From NCBI RefSeq assembly GCF_002269505.1, contig NZ_NQKQ01000032.1, positions 1-60,029 on the forward strand: a stretch of 60,029 nucleotides of DNA, in the 5' to 3' direction. Positions within the stretch are counted from its first letter, which is position 1, and each line of letters begins with the position of its first letter. Positions 1 to 6,186 of the stretch are shown here, one piece after another. A model generated the notes under the pieces. The model made no database searches. It had not been told where the DNA came from and saw nothing but the letters and a program-made list of their open reading frames with translations. Both the position numbers and the translations under genes were made by a program. The stretch is from Pseudomonas fragi (GTDB taxonomy: Bacteria > Pseudomonadota > Gammaproteobacteria > Pseudomonadales > Pseudomonadaceae).

Positions 1-75
1 GCGGGAATGCCCAGTTTCGTGATTAGCATGCTCAGAAAAATTAACTGACTGTTGCACTTGTTCCTTGAGACCGCC
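1..75. repeat. Terminal repeat, left copy (inverted match to 59953-60027)
   Basis: The first 75 bases are the exact reverse complement of positions 59953-60027. The match stops at 75/76, where the left side passes into the dgt remnant and the right side into an unrelated reading frame. The repeat runs outward past both window edges, so its full length is unknown. One frame on the minus strand is open in both copies. Confidence 0.95.
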
Positions 76-464
76 ATTTCCAGAGATGTGTAGGCACCTA
101 TTTCATGCAAGTTTTTGCGTTTGTCCTGAAACATCCTTTTGCGTGCCATGTCTTTGGCGTCCAGCACGCAACGTTTGGCCGTGCCGTGCATGTGTTCGAC
201 CAGATCCCCTGGCAATGAGCCTGCCAGCAGCGCCTCCTGTTGTGCGACAAAAGCCCGGGCGGCGGTATTGGTCAGATGCTCAATGGCCTTGCCACGCAGT
301 ATTGCCCATTTGCGTCGTCGCGAGTTGTTGGAGCCAAGCAGGTGATAGGTTTCAGGCAAATCATCGCCCACCAAATTTAGCAGCAGGGATTCGACTTCAC
401 TGTATTGCAGCAGATCCATCTCCAGGCAGTCCTCAAGATCGATCAGCGCATTGCAAATATCATC
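76..464 (-). pseudogene. dgt: Resident dgt remnant, C-terminal part
   Basis: Minus-strand reading from 464 down to 76 gives an uninterrupted 129-codon stretch that aligns with the middle-to-C-terminal part of Pseudomonas dGTPases: DDICNALIDLED, then LVGDDLPETY, RRRKWAILRGKAIEHLT, GDLVEHMHG, KRMFQDKRK and LHEIGAYTSLE. The same blocks are visible, more diverged, in the intact dGTPase at 3038-4402 (DLEDG, RGK, EIGAYSTL). Codon use is GC-rich like the core genome. There is no start codon; the frame runs upstream into AT-rich foreign DNA. The last roughly 80 codons of the normal gene are missing because the sequence switches at 75/76 to the terminal repeat. The matching N-terminal piece is at 4567-4846. 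It cannot encode a working enzyme. Confidence 0.88.
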
Positions 465-1001
465 TAAGTGGGTTTTTACGTGCGGTGAACTACATTTATT
501 TCCTGTTGACTGACGATAGGCCGCAAAATACCCGGTTTCTATTGGGTAGTAAAGTTGGGCTGTCAGGAGCGGTGTTTCACCTTTGCTTTTATGAAGTGAG
601 TTGCTATGGCTTATGAGTTTGCTGTCGTCACTGTTTGTGTGCGAATCATTCTTTTGGCTTATATTTTTATTCTTTAAAAGTTAAGAGGTTCTTCGGTTAT
701 ATTGTCTCGCTCGATGGGAGGTATTTATAAGTCGTGATTTTTCTCTACCTATTATAGCTTGTCGGGTGAGCTGGGGTGTTTGTAATCTGCACTTCAATCA
801 GAAATGATGCTGGCTGTAAGGGGGTGTTAAATGTTCTGTTGCTGATTAACTGTTGAATATAGCAGTGGAGAAGTTATTAAAAGGTTGTGAGTTTATTCAT
901 GTGTAGGGGTAGTGGCATTTTACAATCAGTCGTTTTGTGGTAGGATTTGTCCGTTTTAGCGTTGATTGGCTTATGCAATTTATAAAATGGAAAAGGAAAA
1001 A
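465..1001. other. AT-rich intergenic DNA left of the secreted-protein triplet
   Basis: This is about 540 bases of AT-rich, non-coding-looking sequence between the dgt remnant and the first secreted-protein gene. The dgt-remnant frame stays open on the minus strand to about 685, but without a start codon or a recognisable match. I see no integrase, no clear hairpin and no convincing -35/-10 pair. It should hold the promoter for the triplet. Confidence 0.6.
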
Positions 1002-1547
1002 ATGGATAAAATTATAAGTGTTGTATTTGCGTCGCTAATTGCGGCTTCGTCGTTCGCAGCATCAGCAGAAACCTTTGAGCGAGTGGAGCTTGATAAAGAT
1101 AGAACCAGTGTTCAGTATGCTGGTCCTATCAAGTCAATCACCAAGAGTCTTGAAGGTTACAGATGGCTTGGTCAAACAAAAGACATGAATGGTGGTGTGG
1201 TTTTTGAACCCCATGTAAATAATAGTTTTGGTAAAAATGACACTGAAACGGGTGGGGCTATAATGGTAAAAGCTACTTACTACCTATATGACAAGCCAGT
1301 TAAAGAGGCTCTGATGATTGCACGTCAAAGCGAAATTCCGGGTTTTGTCGAATTTTACGGGTATGAATCGAGAGAGCTTCAATTGCACATAAGGATGGTC
1401 AGCAATGATACTTTTCAAGCATTTGGAAGTGTCGACCAATATCGTACACCAGAAAAGATAATGACTTACAAAAAAGTTGAGAAATTTAATGAAAGTAATT
1501 ATAAGGATCAGTTAGAGTCAGTAGAGGAAAGTGGGATGTGGTTTTAG
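1002..1547 (+). CDS. Small secreted protein, family copy 1 of 3
   Basis: This 181-residue protein has a signal peptide (MDKIISVVFASLIAASSFA, predicted cut after ASA), so it should be periplasmic or exported. I do not recognise the family. The mature part begins ETFERVELDKDRTSVQYAG, is polar, has no cysteine or second membrane segment, and looks like one small domain rich in beta strand. The start at 1002 is chosen because it lines up with the start of copy 2 and follows AAGGAAAAA; ATGs at 966 and 987 would put charged residues before the signal peptide. AT-rich codon use differs sharply from the core genes. Positions 1110-1276 are identical to 1752-1918 in copy 2. Confidence 0.85.
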   Translation: MDKIISVVFASLIAASSFAASAETFERVELDKDRTSVQYAGPIKSITKSLEGYRWLGQTKDMNGGVVFEPHVNNSFGKNDTETGGAIMVKATYYLYDKPVKEALMIARQSEIPGFVEFYGYESRELQLHIRMVSNDTFQAFGSVDQYRTPEKIMTYKKVEKFNESNYKDQLESVEESGMWF

Positions 1548-1643
1548 TTTGCGTTGTATGGTAGGGGTAATATAGATAGCATTTTTTGAAATCGTATTGG
1601 TTTAGTGTTTTGTTAAGTTTAGTAATGAAATGGAAAAGGGAAA

Positions 1644-2192
1644 ATGGATAAAGTTATTAGTTTTGTATTTGCGTCGTTGATTGCGGTTTCGTCGTTTGCA
1701 GCATCAGCGGAAACCTTTGAGCGAGTAGAGCTTGATATAGATAGAACCAGCGTTCAGTATGCTGGTCCTATCAAGTCAATCACCAAGAGTCTTGAAGGTT
1801 ACAGATGGCTTGGTCAAACAAAAGACATGAATGGTGGTGTGGTTTTTGAACCCCATGTAAATAATAGTTTTGGTAAAAATGACACTGAAACGGGTGGGGC
1901 TATAATGGTAAAAGCTACATACTACCTATATGACAAGCCAGTTAAAGAAGCTTTAATGGTTGCCCGTCAAAGCCAAGTTGCGGGGTTTGTTGAGTTTTAT
2001 AGTTTGGACTCAAGAGAGCTTCAACTTCACATAAGAATGGTGGGCGCTGACACCTTTCAAGCTTTTTCTAGCGATGACCAATATCAAAATCCAGCGAAAA
2101 ACCTAATGACTTATAAAAAAGTTGAAGAGTTTAATAAAGGCAATTATAAAGACAAGCTTAAATCCGCGAGAGATAGTGGTATGATTTTCTAG
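1644..2192 (+). CDS. Small secreted protein, family copy 2 of 3
   Basis: This 182-residue paralogue of the gene at 1002-1547 has the same signal peptide type (MDKVISFVFASLIAVSSFA). It shares a long central block with copy 1, including YRWLGQTKDMNGGVVFEP, at complete nucleotide identity for 167 bases. The last third has diverged (FYSLDSRELQLHIRMVGAD, ending DSGMIF) and carries one extra residue. The gap from copy 1 is 96 bases, too long for obvious translational coupling but compatible with one transcript. A purine-rich AAAAGGGAAA precedes the start. Function unknown; periplasmic location inferred from the signal peptide. Confidence 0.85.
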   Translation: MDKVISFVFASLIAVSSFAASAETFERVELDIDRTSVQYAGPIKSITKSLEGYRWLGQTKDMNGGVVFEPHVNNSFGKNDTETGGAIMVKATYYLYDKPVKEALMVARQSQVAGFVEFYSLDSRELQLHIRMVGADTFQAFSSDDQYQNPAKNLMTYKKVEEFNKGNYKDKLKSARDSGMIF

Positions 2193-2284
2193 TAAAGAGA
2201 CATAAAAAAACTAATCAAGCAGTCTTCTTTGTTGTTTAAGGCTTTGTTGAGCTGTGTAACCGATTAACTAAAAAGGAGAGGTAA

Positions 2285-2827
2285 ATGAAGATAATTGGAT
2301 TGTGTTTCGCAGCAGTATTATCTACTTCATCTTTTGTTGCTAGTGCAGAAACATTTGAGCGTGTAGAACTTGATAAAGATAGAACCAGTGTTCAGTATGC
2401 TGGTCCTATCAAGTCAATCACTAAGGCTCTTGAAGGTTACAGATGGCTTGGTCAAACAGCCGATATGAATGGTGGGGTGGTTTTTGAACCTTATGAAAAT
2501 ACTCGTTTCGGTAAAAATGACACTGAAACGGGTGGGGCTATAATGGTAAAAGCTACTTACTACCTTTATGATAAGCCGGTTAAAGAAGCTTTGATGATTG
2601 CCCGCCAAAGTCAAATACCGGGTTTTGTTGAGTTTTATGGTTACGAATCGAGAGAGCTTCAACTGCATATTCGGATGGTTGATGACAGCACCTTCCAAGC
2701 ATTTGCAAGCGATGACGAATATCGTAAGCCAGAAAAGTTAATGACTTACAATAAAGTTGAGAAATTCAATGAGAGTCATTACAACGATCAGTTAGAGTCG
2801 GCAATGGATGATGGTACATTTTACTAA
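2285..2827 (+). CDS. Small secreted protein, family copy 3 of 3
   Basis: This 180-residue third paralogue has signal peptide MKIIGLCFAAVLSTSSFVA, cut predicted before ETFERVEL. The signal peptide is the most diverged of the three, while the mature N-terminus and the centre match copies 1 and 2 (DRTSVQYAGPIKSITK, YRWLGQT, NDTETGGAIMVKATYYLYD). It has the best ribosome site of the triplet (AAGGAGAGG). A strong hairpin terminator follows directly, so the triplet probably ends one transcript and the dGTPase gene downstream has its own promoter. Function unknown. Confidence 0.85.
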   Translation: MKIIGLCFAAVLSTSSFVASAETFERVELDKDRTSVQYAGPIKSITKALEGYRWLGQTADMNGGVVFEPYENTRFGKNDTETGGAIMVKATYYLYDKPVKEALMIARQSQIPGFVEFYGYESRELQLHIRMVDDSTFQAFASDDEYRKPEKLMTYNKVEKFNESHYNDQLESAMDDGTFY

Positions 2828-2838
2828 TAAATAAGTAT

Positions 2839-2868
2839 AAAAAAAGACTATTTAGATAGTCTTTTTTT
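2839..2868 (+). terminator. Rho-independent terminator after the secreted-protein triplet
   Basis: The hairpin AAAAAAAGACTAT / ATAGTCTTTTTTT has a short TTAG loop and a T tract. It lies 12 bases after the stop codon of copy 3. Its A/T flanks could also let it work in the other direction. Confidence 0.85.
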
Positions 2869-3037
2869 GCATTCGTATTTAAATTGGTAGCATTGTTGGT
2901 GTCATAAGTGAATGGCTGTTGTTCGGGTTGAGGTTCGGGCTTTGCGATTATATAAGTTGATAAGGGTTAAAGTGTGTTTTGAAATATTGTTTAAGTAAGC
3001 TATGCTGGATGTTGTATAAATGGTTTGAGAGGTAAGC

Positions 3038-4402
3038 ATGGGAAGCATGAGTTGGGATAAGTTGCTGAATAACACCCGTCTTGGCGGTCGTCCTCCTAAA
3101 TCTGAGCTAGGCCGTTCACCTTTCCACTCAGACCATGACAAGGTTATTTTCTCCGGGGCTTTCAGACGCCTTGCAAGAAAGACTCAGGTTCATCCTCTCG
3201 CCACGAATGACCATGTTCATAATCGTCTCACACATAGCTTGGAAGTGGCTTGTGTTGGTCGTACTCTGGGGGTGAGAGTAGGCCAAGAACTTCTGAATGA
3301 AAGACTTATCCCTGAGCAACATTCAGCTTCTGATATTGGTGATATTGTCCAGACTGCTTGTCTCGCTCATGATATTGGCAACCCTCCCTTTGGGCATACA
3401 GGTGAAGAAGCTATTCGTCACTGGTTCTCCAATGATGTTGGAGCCAAGCTGATTGAGCAATTGCCATTCAATGAAGCTACTGACTTGCGTAGATTTGAAG
3501 GTAATGCCCAAGGGTTCAGGGTTTTAACGACCTCGGAATATCATCCCTATGAAGGGGGGATGCGTCTAACCTATGCTTCATTAGGTGCTTTCATCAAATA
3601 CCCTTGGCTTGCTGGTGATGCTGTTAATGGGCAAAGACCTATTCAGAACAAATATGGTATTTACTGCTCTGAATTGAGTTTGTTCAATGAAGTGGCGGAT
3701 GCGACGGGTTTGTTAAAACTGGGTGATGGTTGGCGGTGCCGCCATCCATTGGCTAATCTGATGGAAGTGTCTGATGACTTCTGCTACGCCATTCTTGATT
3801 TAGAAGATGGTGTAGAGATGGGCATCCTTGAGTGGGATAAGGTCTTTGAAATACTGTGCCTTGTCCTTGATGATCACCAGAAGAATCAGTTAGTCAAAGA
3901 AATACAAGGCATGAAGGTTGGTCGCAGGCTTTCTATGGTTCGTGGAAAAGTTATTTCAGCTTTTGTAGATGCTGGAGCGACTGCTTTCATGAATAACCAT
4001 AATGAAATCATGACTGGCAAGGTTCTAGGTATTTTAGAGCTTTGTGATAAGAACGTCCGTGAATGTGTAGCAGCCGCCAAAGGTCTTGCTCGTGATGAAA
4101 TCTTCCAGCATCCAAGGAAGGTTGAGTTAGAAATAGGGGCTTATAGCACTCTATCTACGCTGCTTAACGTTAGCTGCTCTGCTGCTTTGGAATATGTCAG
4201 AAAGGGCGGTGTAGCTGATTCGAAGACTAGAAGGGTGGTTGAGCTTCTTGGTCTGGACTTGAAGAATTTAGACGCCAGTGGGGGCGTTTCCAAGGAATAC
4301 GGTGCAATGATGCAGGTTTTGGATTACGTGAGTGGTATGACAGATAACTATGCCATGCACTTGGCTCGACAGTTTAATGGTTTGGGCGGGGAGCGAACCT
4401 AG
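3038..4402 (+). CDS. dgt: Acquired dGTPase (deoxyguanosinetriphosphate triphosphohydrolase family)
   Basis: This 454-residue, full-length HD-domain dNTPase of the dgt family would hydrolyse dGTP to deoxyguanosine and triphosphate in the cytoplasm. Visible elements are SGAFRRLARKTQVHP, the metal histidine H66 (RLTHSLE), the HD pair H111-D112 with NPPFGHTGE, FEGNAQGFR, and DLEDG. A second ATG at 3047 gives MSWDKLLNN, which aligns with the usual start of Pseudomonas dgt; GAGAGG precedes the first ATG, so I keep 3038. Codon use is more AT-rich than the core. The gene lies inside, and opposite in strand to, the broken resident dgt; over one 45-residue block I count 34 identities with that remnant. 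dGTPases serve in dNTP balance and, in some bacteria, phage defence; which applies here is open. Confidence 0.93.
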   Translation: MGSMSWDKLLNNTRLGGRPPKSELGRSPFHSDHDKVIFSGAFRRLARKTQVHPLATNDHVHNRLTHSLEVACVGRTLGVRVGQELLNERLIPEQHSASDIGDIVQTACLAHDIGNPPFGHTGEEAIRHWFSNDVGAKLIEQLPFNEATDLRRFEGNAQGFRVLTTSEYHPYEGGMRLTYASLGAFIKYPWLAGDAVNGQRPIQNKYGIYCSELSLFNEVADATGLLKLGDGWRCRHPLANLMEVSDDFCYAILDLEDGVEMGILEWDKVFEILCLVLDDHQKNQLVKEIQGMKVGRRLSMVRGKVISAFVDAGATAFMNNHNEIMTGKVLGILELCDKNVRECVAAAKGLARDEIFQHPRKVELEIGAYSTLSTLLNVSCSAALEYVRKGGVADSKTRRVVELLGLDLKNLDASGGVSKEYGAMMQVLDYVSGMTDNYAMHLARQFNGLGGERT

Positions 4403-4566
4403 GTGGCTTGGATCACGGGGTCAGTGGTAGAGTAGAGCTATAGCAAAGCCCTTCATATTCTTTTTTTTGAAAGCTAAATCTTCTTGATATTGCCAAATAG
4501 TTGTACTTATAAATTTTTGGCTGTTGCTTTTCAAAATATGTCATTTTTGGCTGCAAGGCCTAAGTA

Positions 4567-4846
4567 CAGCTCGCTCTGGTAACAGCCGCGCTTGGCCGCT
4601 TGCTCGAACCAGTTGCGAATGGCGTCTTCACCTGAGTGGCCAAAAGGCGGGATCACACCATTGCGGCAAGGCGCTGCGGATCGTCTCGCCTACGCGCATG
4701 CCCAGGGAACGGCCGACGCAACTGGCTTCGAGCGAATGGGTGAGCCGGGTGTGGATATGATCATTGCTGTTCACCGGATGGACCTGGGTCTTGCGTCCCA
4801 GACGGCGAAATGCCCCTGAAAAGATGATCCGGTCGTGGTCTTTGTG
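4567..4846 (-). pseudogene. dgt: Resident dgt remnant, N-terminal part with internal deletions
   Basis: Minus-strand reading from 4846 gives HKDHDRIIFSGAFRRLGRK, then TQVHPVNSNDHIHTRLTHSL and VGRSLGMRVGE up to QWCDP, then shifts frame and resumes at PPFGHSGEDAIRNWF, then jumps to GCYQSEL. Against a normal dgt two internal segments are missing: one removing the metal-binding AHD motif, one of roughly 70 codons before CYQSEL. The first about 25 codons are not recognisable. The rest of the gene continues, after the 4.1-kb insert, at 464-76. The strand and position, just downstream of the DUF883/holin operon, are those of native Pseudomonas dgt, so this is the old chromosomal gene. Confidence 0.88.
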
Positions 4847-4905
4847 AATTACGCAGCTTCTCGCTTCAGAACGGATGACGCAAGTGTGGGGAGTAATCAG
4901 AAGCC

Positions 4906-5001
4906 CCTCTGTGGGAGCGAACCCGTTCGCGAAGCAAAGATTGCGATTTTTCGGGCAAACCGCGGTGATGCTTTCGCGAGCGGGCTCGCTCCCACAGAGG
5001 G
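4906..5001. repeat. REP pair (GTGGGAGCGA type)
   Basis: Two REP hairpin units in inverted orientation, with outer arms CCCTCTGTGGGAGCGA and TCGCTCCCACAGAGGG. They lie between the dgt remnant and the small membrane protein gene, and belong to the common intergenic REP family of fluorescent pseudomonads. Confidence 0.85.
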
Positions 5002-5018
5002 AGGGTGGATCCTTCAGT

Positions 5019-5357
5019 TCAGGGCTTGCGCGTGGCCTGGATCACCATCTTGATCAGCGGTATCAAACCGGTGGTCAGCCCGATCCAGCGGGACGTACCC
5101 TCGGTGTTTTTGCTTTTGGCGCCTCTGCCCGTCAGGAACCCGAGCAGGGTGACAATCCCCACGCCCCATAAAGGCGCGTGCTTGATCCCCAGGGTTTCTT
5201 GCCAGTTGCTGGTCATCCCGCGCATTTTTTGCAGGGGTTGCAGCAACTGTTGCGATTCATGACGAATCTCCTGGCGGTGCATTTCCATGCGCAAGCGAAT
5301 CAGGGTTTTGCGCAACTCCTGGCGTGATGCGTTTTGCGGCAGTTCAGGCAGGCTCAT
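5019..5357 (-). CDS. Small membrane protein, last gene of the DUF883/holin-like operon
   Basis: This 112-residue protein has a basic, helical N-terminal half (residues 1-60, QELRKTLIRLRMEMHRQE) and a hydrophobic C-terminal half with two possible membrane segments (APLWGVGIVTLLGFLTG and RWIGLTTGLIPLIKMVIQA). It overlaps the holin-like gene by 4 bases, so the two are translationally coupled. The three-gene set DUF883 / holin-like / small basic membrane protein resembles the E. coli yqjD-yqjE-yqjK cluster in layout. Exact function unknown; an inner-membrane role linked to stationary phase or stress is inferred from the E. coli case. Confidence 0.75.
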   Translation of the reverse strand: MSLPELPQNASRQELRKTLIRLRMEMHRQEIRHESQQLLQPLQKMRGMTSNWQETLGIKHAPLWGVGIVTLLGFLTGRGAKSKNTEGTSRWIGLTTGLIPLIKMVIQATRKP

Positions 5358-5728
5358 GGCAGCAAACGCTCGCGGTCTTTGGCCAGCTCTTCAAGCGTGG
5401 CGTGGAAAGGAGAGGACTCATCGAAGATCGCGGCCTTGAGACGCAGCCCGCAGAACACGGCTGCCAGCGTATAAAACACACACAGCCCGATAAGGCCCGG
5501 GATGCGGTAGCTGTCCCAGAGCAGGATCATCACCAGCGCCGACAGGCCGATCAGCAGCAACAGGGCGAACACCAGTGCCAGCCCGGCAAACAACAACAGG
5601 CTGACGGTGCGTGCCTTCTGCTCTTGCAGTTCGATGCCCAGCAATTCGACATGGCTGTGCAACAGACCCAGGAACGCGGCACCCAGGCGCCGCGGTGAGG
5701 AACGGGGGGAGCCGGATTCGTCTGTCAT
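5354..5728 (-). CDS. Phage-holin-like inner membrane protein (YqjE type)
   Basis: This 124-residue protein is of the holin_3_6/YqjE type. The start at 5728 (MTDESGSP) is preferred over longer versions because it sits one base from the DUF883 stop, typical of a coupled operon. A helical N-terminus (LGLLHSHVELLGIELQEQK) precedes two long membrane segments, about residues 43-65 and 73-98. Despite the family name there is no phage gene nearby; these are chromosomal genes. It probably works together with the DUF883 protein at the inner membrane. The biochemical role is unknown. Confidence 0.85.
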   Translation of the reverse strand: MTDESGSPRSSPRRLGAAFLGLLHSHVELLGIELQEQKARTVSLLLFAGLALVFALLLLIGLSALVMILLWDSYRIPGLIGLCVFYTLAAVFCGLRLKAAIFDESSPFHATLEELAKDRERLLP

Positions 5729-5729
5729 A

Positions 5730-6044
5730 TCAGCGCCGTGTTGCCAGCAGGCCCAGAACAAAGCCGACACCCGCCGCGATGCCCACGGACTGCCAAGGAT
5801 TTGCCTGCACATAATCTTCGGTAGCGACTACGGCGGCCTGGCTGCGGTCTTTCAGCGATTCCTTGGTTTCTTCCAGGGTTTCGCGGGCTTTAAACAGGCT
5901 GTCCTTGATCTGGGCGCGCAGCTCTTCAGCCTGGTCACCGGCTAGGGAGGCGGTGTGTTCCAGCAGTTTTTCGGCGTCGTAGACCAGAGTCTGGAAATCG
6001 GCCATCAAAATTTCTTGAGCATTCTTTGCTGTTTTACGGGCCAT
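5730..6044 (-). CDS. DUF883 family protein (ElaB/YqjD-like)
   Basis: This 104-residue first gene of the three-gene minus-strand operon has a long charged amphipathic helix (about residues 10-75, rich in Glu, Lys and Ala) followed by the family's C-terminal membrane anchor NPWQSVGIAAGVGFVLGLLA and a basic ARR-type end (LATRR). In E. coli, YqjD and ElaB are C-tail-anchored inner membrane proteins that bind ribosomes in stationary phase. The domain layout here is the same; ribosome binding in this species is an inference. Confidence 0.88.
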   Translation of the reverse strand: MARKTAKNAQEILMADFQTLVYDAEKLLEHTASLAGDQAEELRAQIKDSLFKARETLEETKESLKDRSQAAVVATEDYVQANPWQSVGIAAGVGFVLGLLATRR

Positions 6045-6186
6045 GATTCACTCCATTAGTGGCTTGATGATCGTTCGAGTGTAGGCCTTCGGCGAAGGTT
6101 CACTCGTTTCCTTGGCATTGCTTACGCTTTTGGGTAGGCCGTGCCAGAGATATCTCTTGTGTACAGAAGCAAAACCTTACCTTAAA

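Noticed and set aside
1..464. Integrase or toxin gene at the left edge
   Set aside because: First impression from the basic helical sequence; every recognisable block (LVGDDLPETY, GKAIEHLT, KRMFQDKRK, LHEIGAY) instead matches the C-terminal part of dgt.
65..616. Open frames of 183 and 68 residues on the plus strand at the left edge
   Set aside because: They run antisense to the dgt remnant, whose minus-strand frame matches a real protein family. The plus-strand translations are rich in Cys, Pro and Arg and resemble nothing.
1002..2827. CRISPR-like array because of the regular repeats
   Set aside because: The repeats are whole genes of about 550 bases, not short repeats with spacers.
4524..4819. 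Plus-strand frames of 75-78 residues between the acquired dGTPase and the DUF883 operon
   Set aside because: They are antisense readings of the N-terminal dgt remnant; no ribosome site and no sensible composition.
5354..5728. Prophage remnant suggested by a holin-like protein
   Set aside because: The gene belongs to the chromosomal DUF883/YqjE-type operon; no lysin, tail, capsid or integrase is near.
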